A stretch of 23,044 nucleotides of DNA from WTJX01 sp045106295 (GCA_045106295.1 JBGCEI010000054.1:1-23044), one strand, 5' to 3'; numbered from the stretch's first letter, positions 7,638 to 15,686 are shown. Made by a program: numbers and translations. Notes: generated by a model from the letters alone, not told the origin.

Positions 7638-8693
7638 TTATTCTGCGGGGAAATCATCCCTAGAGACAGGTACTACTCTGTTAGAAGAACCACATTTGTT
7701 TTTTAATATAACTTCGTGCTTTCCTAATTCAACATCTATTCTTACTTCGCCTTCTTCATTTGCTGTTTTGTAAGAAAAATTTTGTCCATTGTTAAGACTT
7801 AATTGATAAATAGATAGAGGCGTTAATTGACCAAATACTATGGTAGCACGTTTGGCATAAGCACTCTCCGCTTCAATAGAAGTAGCAATTGCGGGTGCAG
7901 ACCCTTCACTTGCAACAGAAGCTTCTCCTGTTTGAGTACCACATGGACTTTTGACGATTATTTTATAGGTGCCAGCATACACATACCGTACAATGCTTCC
8001 TTCTGAAGATGTTTTTAAGAAACTAAATTTCTCACCATTATTAGTACTTATTTCATATGTTTTATCAGGGTCTAAACCTGTCAATGTCAATACACCAGGT
8101 TTACCACATTGACTTGGTTCTGTTTCTGTAGTGAATGTGATGGTTTCTTTTGTTTTAGCAATTGAAGCTATTGTTTTAGTAAATCCGCAGTCATTAGCTA
8201 CTAGGATATCGTATTCGCCGCCTTCTAAGTCTACTACTACTTTTCCTTCTTTATCAGCTGTATGGAAATCATAATTTTCTCCATTGTCATAACTTACTCT
8301 GTAGATAACATCAGGGGTCAGTCCTTCTAAGGTCATTGTTCCTTTCTTTTCACATACTTGGTCTGTGCTACTGGTCGTAAATGTCGGTGCTCCTCCTTCC
8401 ATTGGAACAGATACTTTACTATTGGCTGTACCAAAGTCGTTTTTTAGTATGACATAGTGAGTACCTCCTTTTACTGACGAAACAATTTTCCCATCTCCAT
8501 CTGGGTTGGTAGATTTGAAAGACTCACCATTATTTGTGCTAACCTTATAGGTGATTTCTGGAATTAAACCATTAAGTATAATTTCTCCATTTTTACCACA
8601 TTTAGCAATAGATGTTTCAGCAGTGATTACAGGTGCTTGACTGTAAGCAACTAGTGATAAAGTAGTTATGATTATTGATAAAGTAATCTTCAT
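7638..8693 (-). CDS. secreted protein with four ~82-residue beta-type repeats
   Basis: From the ATG at 8693 the product has 351 residues; a TTG three codons upstream would add only three residues ahead of the signal peptide, so I prefer the ATG. Residues 1-20 are a classic signal peptide (hydrophobic core, cut after SQA). The rest is four tandem repeats of about 82 residues starting near 23, 105, 187 and 269. Each has a G-x-L/I-x-L-x-G-L-x-P core, a Y-x-x-S-x-NNG-x-x-F segment, an acidic GEG/DGDG turn and a C-terminal CGT/CGS. The pattern suggests all-beta, Ig-like or SprB/gliding-type modules. I recognise no named domain and no type IX secretion C-terminal signal. Cysteines are 32, 114, 169, 196, 251 and 334. 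Surface or periplasmic location is inferred. Confidence 0.75.
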   Translation of the reverse strand: MKITLSIIITTLSLVAYSQAPVITAETSIAKCGKNGEIILNGLIPEITYKVSTNNGESFKSTNPDGDGKIVSSVKGGTHYVILKNDFGTANSKVSVPMEGGAPTFTTSSTDQVCEKKGTMTLEGLTPDVIYRVSYDNGENYDFHTADKEGKVVVDLEGGEYDILVANDCGFTKTIASIAKTKETITFTTETEPSQCGKPGVLTLTGLDPDKTYEISTNNGEKFSFLKTSSEGSIVRYVYAGTYKIIVKSPCGTQTGEASVASEGSAPAIATSIEAESAYAKRATIVFGQLTPLSIYQLSLNNGQNFSYKTANEEGEVRIDVELGKHEVILKNKCGSSNRVVPVSRDDFPAE

Positions 8694-9003
8694 ATCATTC
8701 AATATTATAAAAAGTAAAGATTCAATTTACATCTTCTTACTCTAAAAGTAAAAAAATGCTTGCACATCACACTAATTAAAACGGGAATATTTAATAAAAA
8801 TTGTGATAGCTGATAAGCCTACTTGCAAGCACTTTGCCAAACATTTATTTTTAAAAATGACTTTATGTCATTAAATTGTTTTGAAAAAAAATAAAATAAT
8901 GACATAATGACTTCTTTTAGCTTGATTTACGTTCTGGAATAGATCTTGAAATATGTTTTGTAATTATTGAAAAAGATGTTTTACAATTAAAATAAATGAA
9001 ATT
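8694..9003. promoter_or_regulatory. 310-base regulatory gap with clustered AATGAC/GTCATT sites
   Basis: No ORF of note is visible here. The word AATGAC or its complement occurs four times within 56 bases: 8856-8861 (+), 8867-8872 (complement; with the first it makes a dyad around TTTAT), 8898-8903 (+) and 8906-8911 (+). A second pair is TGCTTGCA (8757-8764) and its reverse complement TGCAAGCA (8824-8831). A weak -7-like TATGTTTT lies at 8952-8959. The gap separates the divergent secreted-repeat and hsp20 genes and probably contains both promoters and an operator. Confidence 0.5.
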
Positions 9004-9435
9004 ATGTTAGTAAAAAGAGTAAATACAAAGCCTGAGTTTTTAAATGATTTTTTTGGAAGAGATTTTTTTGATTTCTCAGATACCGATAAGCATGTGAATA
9101 AATCAAGCAATTTGCCTTCTGTAAATATATCTGAGAATGATGATGAGTATTCTTTAGAAGTCTCAATTCCAGGTATAGATAAAGAACAGATTAAGTTAGA
9201 AATCGAGAATGATTTATTAACTATTTCTTATGATGATGAAAAACAAGGGACTGAAAAATCATACACAAGAAAAGAGTTTGGGTATGAGTCTTTTAAGAGA
9301 TCATTTAAATTACCAGAAAATGAAGTTAATAAAGATAAAGTGAAAGCAAGTTATGGCAAAGGTGTATTGTTTATCACTTTGCCTAAGCGAGAAGAGGTGA
9401 AGCCACAACCTAAGAGGCTGATTAAAATTGGTTGA
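9004..9435 (+). CDS. Hsp20/alpha-crystallin family small heat-shock protein
   Basis: This is a 143-residue ATP-independent chaperone that would form oligomers and hold unfolding proteins in the cytoplasm. The N-terminal arm has the FLNDFFGRDFFDF pattern common in bacterial Hsp20. The alpha-crystallin domain spans about 38-130: VNISENDDEYSLEVSIPG, then YESFKRSFKLPE, ending in GKGVLFITLPKRE at 118-130, the family's GVL-x-I-x-LPK hallmark. The C-terminal I-x-I anchor is present as IKI at 140-142. It stands alone, with a large regulated-looking upstream gap and a bidirectional terminator downstream. I see no CIRCE element. Confidence 0.93.
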   Translation: MLVKRVNTKPEFLNDFFGRDFFDFSDTDKHVNKSSNLPSVNISENDDEYSLEVSIPGIDKEQIKLEIENDLLTISYDDEKQGTEKSYTRKEFGYESFKRSFKLPENEVNKDKVKASYGKGVLFITLPKREEVKPQPKRLIKIG

Positions 9436-9453
9436 TTAATCAGAATGAGACAT

Positions 9454-9491
9454 AAAAAAAGGTAGTTGAATTGTATTCAACTACCTTTTTT
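9454..9491. terminator. bidirectional intrinsic terminator between hsp20 and lpd
   Basis: GGTAGTTGAAT at 9461-9471 pairs perfectly with ATTCAACTACC at 9475-9485 around a TGT loop. An A run (9454-9460) on one side and a T run (9486-9491) on the other let it end transcription of both convergent genes. Confidence 0.92.
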
Positions 9492-9510
9492 ACTTTTAGT
9501 AAACTTCTTC

Positions 9511-10908
9511 TTAAATATGAATTACTTCACCGTATGCTGCTGCTGCTGCTTCCATGATCGCTTCAGACATGGTAGGGTGAGGATGTATGGATTTAATAAT
9601 CTCATGACCAGTCGTTTCAAGATTTCTTGCTACTACTACTTCAGCTATCATTTCAGTTACATTTGCTCCAATTAGGTGAGCACCTAGCCATTCGCCATAT
9701 TTAGCATCGAATATAACTTTTACAAAACCATCTGTAGCTCCTGCTGCACTAGCTTTTCCTGATGCAGTAAAAGGGAATTTACCTACTTTTATTTCGTAAC
9801 CAGCTTCTTTAGCCTTCTCTTCAGTTAAACCAACGGATGCTATTTCAGGGCTACAATACGTACATCCGGGAATATTATCGTATTTTAAAGGTTCTGGATT
9901 TTGTCCCGCTATTTTTTCTACACAAATAATTCCTTCTGCAGAAGCTACGTGTGCTAGAGCTGGTCCTTTCACGATATCTCCAATTGCATAAACTCCAGGA
10001 ATATTTGTTTTGTAGTAATCGTCAACAATTACTTGGCCTCTATCTGTTACAATTCCAGCGTCTTCTAAACCAATTCCTTCAAGGTTAGTAGAAACTCCTA
10101 CAGCAGAAAGAACAACATCACAAGAAATTTCTTCTTCTCCTTTACTTGTTTTTACTTTTACTTTGCAATTTTTGCCTTTCGTATCTACAGATTCCACAGA
10201 AGAGTTTGTCATGATCTTGATACCTGACTTTTTGAAATTCTTTTCTAATTGCTTAGAAACATCTTTGTCTTCATTAGGAACTATATTTGGTAGGTACTCC
10301 ACAATTGTTACTTCTGTACCGATGGCATTGTAAAAATAAGCGAATTCTACACCGATAGCTCCAGAACCAACTATTACCATTTTTTTAGGTTGCTTGTCAA
10401 GAACCATAGCCTGTCTGTACCCAATTATTTTTTTACCATCAATTGGCAAATTAGGTAATTCTCTAGATCTACCTCCTGTAGCTAATATAATATGTTGAGC
10501 AGGGTAGTTAGTTACAGTACCATCTTCAGCGGTAACTTCTACTTCTTTTTTTGAAGTAAGTTTTCCGAATCCATTGATTACATCAACCTTATTTTTTTTG
10601 AATAAAAATTGAATTCCTTTACTCATTCCGTCAGCAACGCCTCTGCTTCGTTTTACCATTCCAGAGATTTCAGCTTTAGCTTCTCCTTTCAAAGTAATTC
10701 CATATTGTTCAGCATGTTGCATGTATTCAAACACTTGAGCACTTTTTAGTAATGCTTTAGTAGGAATACAACCCCAGTTTAAACAAATACCACCTAAAGA
10801 CTCTTTTTCTACTACCGCTACCTTTAAGCCTAATTGAGATGCTCTGATTGCTGCTACATAACCACCCGGTCCAGACCCGATAACTATTAAATCGTATGAT
10901 GTTGCCAT
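9511..10908 (-). CDS. lpdA: dihydrolipoyl dehydrogenase (E3)
   Basis: The enzyme reoxidises dihydrolipoyl groups of 2-oxo acid dehydrogenase complexes and the glycine cleavage system, passing electrons through FAD to NAD+. The 465-residue protein has the FAD Rossmann motif GSGPGGYVAA at 11-20, the redox-active pair Cys42 and Cys47 in GGICLNWGCIPT, the NAD-binding VGSGAIGVEF near 179-188, the second FAD motif YAIGDI near 305, and the C-terminal catalytic HPHPTMSE with His444 and Glu449. All expected residues are intact. No E1 or E2 gene is adjacent. It is probably transcribed separately from the polyprenyl synthase gene upstream, as 170 bases and a weak terminator lie between them. Confidence 0.95.
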   Translation of the reverse strand: MATSYDLIVIGSGPGGYVAAIRASQLGLKVAVVEKESLGGICLNWGCIPTKALLKSAQVFEYMQHAEQYGITLKGEAKAEISGMVKRSRGVADGMSKGIQFLFKKNKVDVINGFGKLTSKKEVEVTAEDGTVTNYPAQHIILATGGRSRELPNLPIDGKKIIGYRQAMVLDKQPKKMVIVGSGAIGVEFAYFYNAIGTEVTIVEYLPNIVPNEDKDVSKQLEKNFKKSGIKIMTNSSVESVDTKGKNCKVKVKTSKGEEEISCDVVLSAVGVSTNLEGIGLEDAGIVTDRGQVIVDDYYKTNIPGVYAIGDIVKGPALAHVASAEGIICVEKIAGQNPEPLKYDNIPGCTYCSPEIASVGLTEEKAKEAGYEIKVGKFPFTASGKASAAGATDGFVKVIFDAKYGEWLGAHLIGANVTEMIAEVVVARNLETTGHEIIKSIHPHPTMSEAIMEAAAAAYGEVIHI

Positions 10909-11007
10909 TTTCTTTATACTAAAAATTGTTAATGCTTTTTTCTAACGTAATTATTGAAGGCTAGAATATTGAAGTAAAATTAAGTAAGGGAAGTCACAAA
11001 AGATAAT

Positions 11008-11028
11008 AAAAGGTAGATTAATCTCTAC
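11008..11028 (-). terminator. weak terminator candidate after the polyprenyl synthase gene
   Basis: GTAGA (11013-11017) and TCTAC (11024-11028) can form a 5-bp stem. Read on the minus strand it is followed by C and TTTT (complement of 11008-11011), then more T-rich sequence. The stem is short, so read-through into lpd is possible. Confidence 0.35.
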
Positions 11029-11078
11029 TAAAGATTAAATCAGAGTAATTACAAAATGTGATGAAGAGGGTAAAGTGA

Positions 11079-12056
11079 TTATTTTTCTCTGGAAATGGTG
11101 TAGTCGATTAACTTTATAAGTGAATGCTTACTATCTGATTCAGGAAAAGCATTCAAGTATTGTTTTGCTTTTTCATGGAAGGTTTTCATTTTTTCTATGG
11201 CATACTCCAATCCACCTTCTTTTTTCACAAAATTAATGATCGTATCTACTTCTTCTTTTTTCTTTTGCTTCTTTTTAAAAAGCTTACTGTATTTACGTTT
11301 ATCAGATTTACTACAGTTATTGATAGCGTAAATAAATGGGAGGGTCATTTTTCGTTCTTGGATATCTATCCCAATAGGTTTTCCTATTGCCTTGTCCCCA
11401 TAATCGAATAAATCATCTTTTATTTGAAAAGCCATTCCTACATCCTGACCAAAAGCCCATGCTTTGTCAATAATACTATCATCTGATTTTCCAGACGTTT
11501 CTGCTCCAACAGCACAACAAGAAGCGATTAATGATGCTGTTTTCTGTCTAATAATATCATAGTAAGAGTCTTCTGTAATGTTTAGAAAACGTGCTTTCTC
11601 CATTTGGAGTAATTCACCCTCGCTCATCTCTTTTACCGCTTTAGAAACTATTTTCAGCGATTGATACTCCCCATTTTCAACGGATAATAAAAGTCCTCTA
11701 GATAGTAAGTAGTCACCTACTAATACCGCTATTTTATTTTTCCATAAGGCATTAATGGAGAAAAAACCTCGTCTATGCGAAGAACCGTCTACTACGTCAT
11801 CATGCACTAATGTGGCAGTGTGAAGTAATTCTATAAGAGCGGCACCCCTATGTGTAGACTGGTTAATAGTACCTATTAATTTTGCCATTAAAAAAACGAA
11901 CATAGGTCTCATTTGCTTCCCTTTTCGTTTTACGATATAATTCATAATCTTATCCAAAAGAAATACATTACTCTTTACAGAAGAACGAAACTGTTTTTCA
12001 AACAAGTCCATTTCTTTTGCAATAGGAGCCTTTATTTCCTGAACAATTGATGACAT
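11079..12056 (-). CDS. polyprenyl diphosphate synthase (long-chain, trans)
   Basis: This 325-residue class I prenyltransferase adds isopentenyl diphosphate units head to tail. The first aspartate-rich motif is DDVVD at 86-90 in LVHDDVVDGSSHRRG and the second is DDLFD at 214-218 in QIKDDLFDYG, followed by GKPIGID at 225-231. The residues four and five positions before the first motif are small (Ala81, Thr82), which removes the chain-length stop seen in short-chain synthases and suggests an octaprenyl- or heptaprenyl-type product, as needed for the menaquinone side chain. The exact chain length is not determinable by eye. Its neighbours pyk and lpd are metabolic but not in the same pathway. No signal peptide. 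Confidence 0.9.
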   Translation of the reverse strand: MSSIVQEIKAPIAKEMDLFEKQFRSSVKSNVFLLDKIMNYIVKRKGKQMRPMFVFLMAKLIGTINQSTHRGAALIELLHTATLVHDDVVDGSSHRRGFFSINALWKNKIAVLVGDYLLSRGLLLSVENGEYQSLKIVSKAVKEMSEGELLQMEKARFLNITEDSYYDIIRQKTASLIASCCAVGAETSGKSDDSIIDKAWAFGQDVGMAFQIKDDLFDYGDKAIGKPIGIDIQERKMTLPFIYAINNCSKSDKRKYSKLFKKKQKKKEEVDTIINFVKKEGGLEYAIEKMKTFHEKAKQYLNAFPESDSKHSLIKLIDYTISREK

Positions 12057-12073
12057 ATCTCTTTTTTAACTTA

Positions 12074-12108
12074 AAATAGCTGCCTTACTAACCGTGAAGC
12101 AGCTATTT
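12074..12108 (-). terminator. 10-bp stem-loop between pyk and the polyprenyl synthase gene
   Basis: AAATAGCTGC at 12074-12083 is complementary to GCAGCTATTT at 12099-12108 with a 15-base loop. It lies 34 bases downstream of pyk on the minus strand. Only a TTTT at the stem base follows, so termination is probably partial, possibly allowing pyk transcripts to enter the next gene. Confidence 0.45.
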
Positions 12109-12141
12109 AGTTTTACTTGACCTAAAAAAAATAAGTGAGGT

Positions 12142-13566
12142 TTAGATTTTACTTATTTTCAGGGTGTTAGTTCGGCCACCTTTCCAAACAGGCATACCTA
12201 GTGTGTTGACAATAGTATCACCTTTTTTGATATCTCCTTTTTTTAATAAAATATCATTCACATTATCTATTGTGTCATCGGTGCTTTTAGTTTCATCATT
12301 GTAATGATAGGCACGGACTCCCCAAATTAGACTTAAACGTGTGATTAATGATTTATCAGGAGTGAAAACAAAAATATTTGTTTTAGGCCTACGTTTAGCT
12401 ATTTCATATGCGCTAAAACCAGACCCAGACATAGCTACAATTGCTTGAGAATCTGTATGCTCAGCTACTCTACATGCAGAAAATAATAAGCTTTCATTGA
12501 TGTTAGTTTCAGTAGTACCATCAATTGGGTCAAATTTATTGTAAATAGACTCTGTGTTTTTTTCTACGTTTTGTATAATTTTAGACATGGCACCAACTGC
12601 TTGTATTGGATAATCACCAGCAGCAGTTTCTGCACTAAGCATCACTACATCGGTACCATCTAAGATAGCATTTGCTACATCGTTTGCTTCAGCTCTAGTA
12701 GGTCTAGGATTTGTAATCATACTCTCCATCATCTGAGTAGCAATAATTACTGGTTTAGCAGCTTTGTTACATTTTTGTACTAACTCTTTTTGAATAAGAG
12801 GTACTTTTTCCATTTCTACTTCTACTCCTAAATCCCCTCTAGCTACCATTAAAGCATCAGTTACTTCAATAATAGCATCCATATTATCAATGGCTTCTGG
12901 CTTTTCTATTTTAGCAATTACACCAATTTGTCTACCAGCATCAGCTATTGTCTTTTTAAGGTCAATAATGTCTTTTGCATTTCTTACGAAAGAAAGTGCT
13001 ATCCAATCTACATCTTGCTCAATACCAAATAAAAGATCTTTTTCATCTTTTTCAGTTAAAGAAGGAACCGATAAGTCAGATTCAGGTAAGTTGATTCCTT
13101 TTCTACTTTTTAATACACCACCGTTTATAAAACGAGCGGTCACCTCATCATTAGCGATAGATTCAACTTTCAATTCAATATTTCCATCATCAATTAAAAT
13201 CGCCTCGCCAACTTTTAAGTCTTCAGCAATTGTTTGGTAAGTAGTACTGATGCGTTTTGCATTCCCTTCAAAATCACCAGCTGCTATTTGAATCGTATCG
13301 CCTTCTTTTACTTCTACAGCACCACCTTCAATCATATTAGTCCTGATTTTAGGTCCTTGAAGATCTTGTAGCATACATATATTTGCTCCATTTTCTTCAT
13401 TTAATTCTCTAATCCAAGTAATAGTCTGTAAATGATCATCATGAGAACCGTGAGAGAAGTTTAGTCTAAAAACATTAGCGCCTGCTTGATACAAGTTCCA
13501 TAACATTTCTTTTGACCTTGAGGCGGGGCCAATTGTAGCAATAATTTTTGTTTTCTTTTCTAGCAT
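12142..13566 (-). CDS. pyk: pyruvate kinase
   Basis: Pyruvate kinase converts phosphoenolpyruvate and ADP to pyruvate and ATP at the end of glycolysis. The 474-residue sequence has RLNFSHGSHDDH at 34-45 with the substrate-site Arg34 and Asn36, the family signature IGVIAKIEKPE with Lys219 and Glu221, MVARGDLGVE at 240-249 and ATQMMESM with PRPTRAEANDVANA, followed by SAETAAGDYP at 311-320. The C-terminal regulatory domain is complete. The gene starts 3 bases after the IPExxxVDY gene, so the two are cotranscribed, an arrangement I recall from many Bacteroidota. Confidence 0.96.
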   Translation of the reverse strand: MLEKKTKIIATIGPASRSKEMLWNLYQAGANVFRLNFSHGSHDDHLQTITWIRELNEENGANICMLQDLQGPKIRTNMIEGGAVEVKEGDTIQIAAGDFEGNAKRISTTYQTIAEDLKVGEAILIDDGNIELKVESIANDEVTARFINGGVLKSRKGINLPESDLSVPSLTEKDEKDLLFGIEQDVDWIALSFVRNAKDIIDLKKTIADAGRQIGVIAKIEKPEAIDNMDAIIEVTDALMVARGDLGVEVEMEKVPLIQKELVQKCNKAAKPVIIATQMMESMITNPRPTRAEANDVANAILDGTDVVMLSAETAAGDYPIQAVGAMSKIIQNVEKNTESIYNKFDPIDGTTETNINESLLFSACRVAEHTDSQAIVAMSGSGFSAYEIAKRRPKTNIFVFTPDKSLITRLSLIWGVRAYHYNDETKSTDDTIDNVNDILLKKGDIKKGDTIVNTLGMPVWKGGRTNTLKISKI

Positions 13567-13569
13567 ATT

Positions 13570-13992
13570 TTAAAAAATTAAGTTCTCCTTATTAATAAGG
13601 TTTTCTATGTCTTTTCTTTTCAATAACACAATATTAGGAATCTCTTTGATCTTATCAAAAATAAGAGAGGTGTCAAATTCATCACTTTTGCCGTCTATTT
13701 TTAGTAGATAGTCGAATTCCTTGCTCTCAGGCAATAAAAAAGGTTTATTGATAATAGTTTTAGAACTAATAGATTTATTTTTAATTAATGAAATAACATG
13801 ATTGGGAGTGTTGTAGGTATAATTAGAAAACAGTAATTCACCTTTTTTAAAAGGGATATTTATATCACTGTCTTTAAAGAAAGACCAGTTTAGTGTGTTA
13901 TTGATGAAATAAGCGAGTTTATACTCCTTTAAAGAGGAAACTATACCGATAACTTCAAAATCAAAATCGTAGTCAACTTCAAGTTTAAACAT
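13570..13992 (-). CDS. IPExxxVDY family protein, function unknown
   Basis: This 140-residue protein is named for a motif seen here as LPESKEFDY at 87-95. The N-terminus has the family-typical run of Asp/Phe before a hydrophobic strand (YDFDFEVIGI, 8-17). It has no signal peptide and no membrane segment. The family is, as far as I know, restricted to Bacteroidota and found next to pyk and the acpP-fabF-rnc cluster, exactly as here; no biochemical role is established. Position suggests a link with pyruvate kinase or fatty acid synthesis, but that is only inference from context. A -7-like element ends 4 bases before the ATG, so the mRNA may be leaderless. Confidence 0.88.
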   Translation of the reverse strand: MFKLEVDYDFDFEVIGIVSSLKEYKLAYFINNTLNWSFFKDSDINIPFKKGELLFSNYTYNTPNHVISLIKNKSISSKTIINKPFLLPESKEFDYLLKIDGKSDEFDTSLIFDKIKEIPNIVLLKRKDIENLINKENLIF

Positions 13993-13996
13993 GGTG

Positions 13997-14028
13997 TAAA
14001 TATACGCTTAGTGTTGGTAGAAAAACAA
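13997..14028 (-). promoter_or_regulatory. predicted promoter of the IPExxxVDY-pyk operon
   Basis: On the minus strand TTG (14028-14026) is followed after 21 bases by TATATTTA (14004-13997), one mismatch from the Bacteroidota -7 element TAnnTTTG and within the usual 17-23 base spacing. The predicted transcription start would fall on or next to the ATG at 13992. Confidence 0.5.
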
Positions 14029-14054
14029 TGTGTTAATATTTTCATTGGAAATAG

Positions 14055-14082
14055 TTTGACTTTGCAAATGTAAATACATTTC
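14055..14082 (+). promoter_or_regulatory. predicted acpP promoter overlapped by a perfect palindrome
   Basis: TTTG at 14055-14058 and TACATTTC at 14075-14082 (one mismatch from TAnnTTTG, 16-base spacing) form a plausible promoter for acpP-fabF-rnc. AAATGTA (14066-14072), AA and TACATTT (14075-14081) make a perfect 16-base palindrome lying across the -7 element, a good position for a repressor site. Confidence 0.45.
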
Positions 14083-14118
14083 TTTGCAGCTGTTTTTTGA
14101 AACTAAATGAACAAAATT

Positions 14119-14361
14119 ATGGCTAATGTAGCAGAAAAAGTAAAAGCAATCATCATTGACAAGTTAGGTGTTGAAGAATCTGAAGTTACTCCTGAAGCGA
14201 GTTTTACTAATGATTTAGGTGCTGATTCATTGGATACAGTGGAACTTATCATGGAATTTGAAAGAGAATTTGATATTTCTATTCCTGATGAGCAAGCAGA
14301 AAATATCTCTACTGTAGGAGAAGCGATTTCTTATATCGAGCAATACGGTAAAGAAGCTTAA
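14119..14361 (+). CDS. acpP: acyl carrier protein
   Basis: AcpP carries growing fatty acyl chains on a phosphopantetheine arm in the type II fatty acid synthase. The acidic protein has the DSL motif with the modified Ser37 in GADSLDTVEL. From the ATG at 14119 it is 80 residues long, the usual size, and begins MANVAEKVKAI. An in-frame ATG at 14107 would add only MNKI; homologues usually begin shortly before the first helix, so I take the later start, without strong proof. fabF follows after 60 bases and rnc after that, the widespread acpP-fabF-rnc order. Confidence 0.95.
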   Translation: MANVAEKVKAIIIDKLGVEESEVTPEASFTNDLGADSLDTVELIMEFEREFDISIPDEQAENISTVGEAISYIEQYGKEA

Positions 14362-14421
14362 TCAAGATAAATATTTTAATTTTAAAAACTAGTTTCTCGA
14401 AAATACCTAGTTAAAAAACTT

Positions 14422-15681
14422 ATGGAATTAAAAAGAGTAGTAGTTACTGGATTAGGTGCTTTAACACCTGTTGGTAACAGTGCTTCAGAATTCTGGAAAG
14501 GACTTTCAAATGGGGTTAGCGGTGCTGCACCGATAACCCATTTTGATACTGAAAAATTCAAAACAAAATTTGCTTGCGAGTTAAAAGGTTTTGATCCAGT
14601 AGAACGAGGTATTGAGAAAAAAGAGGCTAGGAAAATGGACCCATTCACTCAGTACGCTATTGTAGCATCTGATGAAGCCGTTCAAGACGCTGGGTTAAAA
14701 GAATATTCTTCTTTAGACCAGGATAGAGTAGGAGTAATTTGGGGATCAGGAATTGGTGGTATTGGCTTCTTTGAAGAACAAGTTACTCAATTTGTGCAAA
14801 ATGATTTTGCTCCTAGATTTAATCCTTTTTTCATTCCTAAGATGATAGCAGATATTGCGTCAGGAATGATATCCATGCGTCATGGTTACAGAGGACCTAA
14901 CTTCACTACAGTATCAGCTTGTGCCTCATCTACCAATGCATTGATAGATGCATTTAATTATATTAGACTTGACAAAGCAGATGTAATAGTTTCAGGTGGT
15001 TCTGAAGCACCAATTACAGCTTGTTCAATTGGTGGTTTTAATGCCATGAGAGCATTATCTGAAAGAAATGATTCTCCAGAAACAGCCTCTAGACCTTTCG
15101 ATAAAGGAAGAGATGGTTTTGTAATGGGAGAAGGATCAGGTTCTATCATATTAGAAGAATATGAACATGCAAAAGCAAGAGGTGCTAAAATCTACGCTGA
15201 AATAGTAGGTGGAGGTATGTCTGCAGACGCACACCATTTAACTGCACCACACCCAGAAGGGTTGGGCGCAATAAATGTGATGAAATCAGCTCTTAGAGAT
15301 GCTGGTTTAAAACCTACCGATGTAGATTATGTAAATGTGCACGGTACATCTACGCCACTTGGTGATTTAGCAGAAGTTAAGGCCATTCACGAAGTTTTTG
15401 GGGAACATGCGTACAATATTAATGTTAGTTCTACCAAATCAATGACAGGTCATTTATTGGGAGCAGCAGGTGCCATTGAATCTATCGCCTGTATTATGGC
15501 TATCAAAGAAGGACTTATTCCACCTACGATCAATCATTTTGAAGACGATGAGTCATTTGATTCTAAATTGAATTTAACGTTTAATAAAGCTCAAAAAAGA
15601 GAAATTTCGACTGCGTTAAGTAATACATTTGGGTTTGGAGGACACAATGCTTCAGTTGTATTTTCTACAGCTAATCTTTAA
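14422..15681 (+). CDS. fabF: beta-ketoacyl-ACP synthase II
   Basis: FabF condenses malonyl-ACP with acyl-ACP to elongate fatty acids. The 419-residue protein has the full Cys-His-His set: Cys167 in TVSACASST, His307 in VNVHGTSTPLGD and His344 in MTGHLLGAAG, plus Lys339 in STKSMTG. N-terminal VVVTGLGALTPVG (7-19) and C-terminal NTFGFGGHN are typical of KAS II. The length equals the family norm. It lies between acpP and rnc, only 5 bases before rnc, and is surely part of the same operon. Confidence 0.96.
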   Translation: MELKRVVVTGLGALTPVGNSASEFWKGLSNGVSGAAPITHFDTEKFKTKFACELKGFDPVERGIEKKEARKMDPFTQYAIVASDEAVQDAGLKEYSSLDQDRVGVIWGSGIGGIGFFEEQVTQFVQNDFAPRFNPFFIPKMIADIASGMISMRHGYRGPNFTTVSACASSTNALIDAFNYIRLDKADVIVSGGSEAPITACSIGGFNAMRALSERNDSPETASRPFDKGRDGFVMGEGSGSIILEEYEHAKARGAKIYAEIVGGGMSADAHHLTAPHPEGLGAINVMKSALRDAGLKPTDVDYVNVHGTSTPLGDLAEVKAIHEVFGEHAYNINVSSTKSMTGHLLGAAGAIESIACIMAIKEGLIPPTINHFEDDESFDSKLNLTFNKAQKREISTALSNTFGFGGHNASVVFSTANL

Positions 15682-15686
15682 GTAGG

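Noticed and set aside
8935..8951. Sigma-54-like TGGAATAG/TTGAA upstream of hsp20
   Set aside because: The invariant GC of the -12 element is missing (GA instead) and no activator context supports it.
12890..13240. 116-codon open frame antisense to pyk
   Set aside because: It lies wholly inside a well-conserved pyruvate kinase gene, has no domain, and is serine/isoleucine-rich as expected for a shadow frame.
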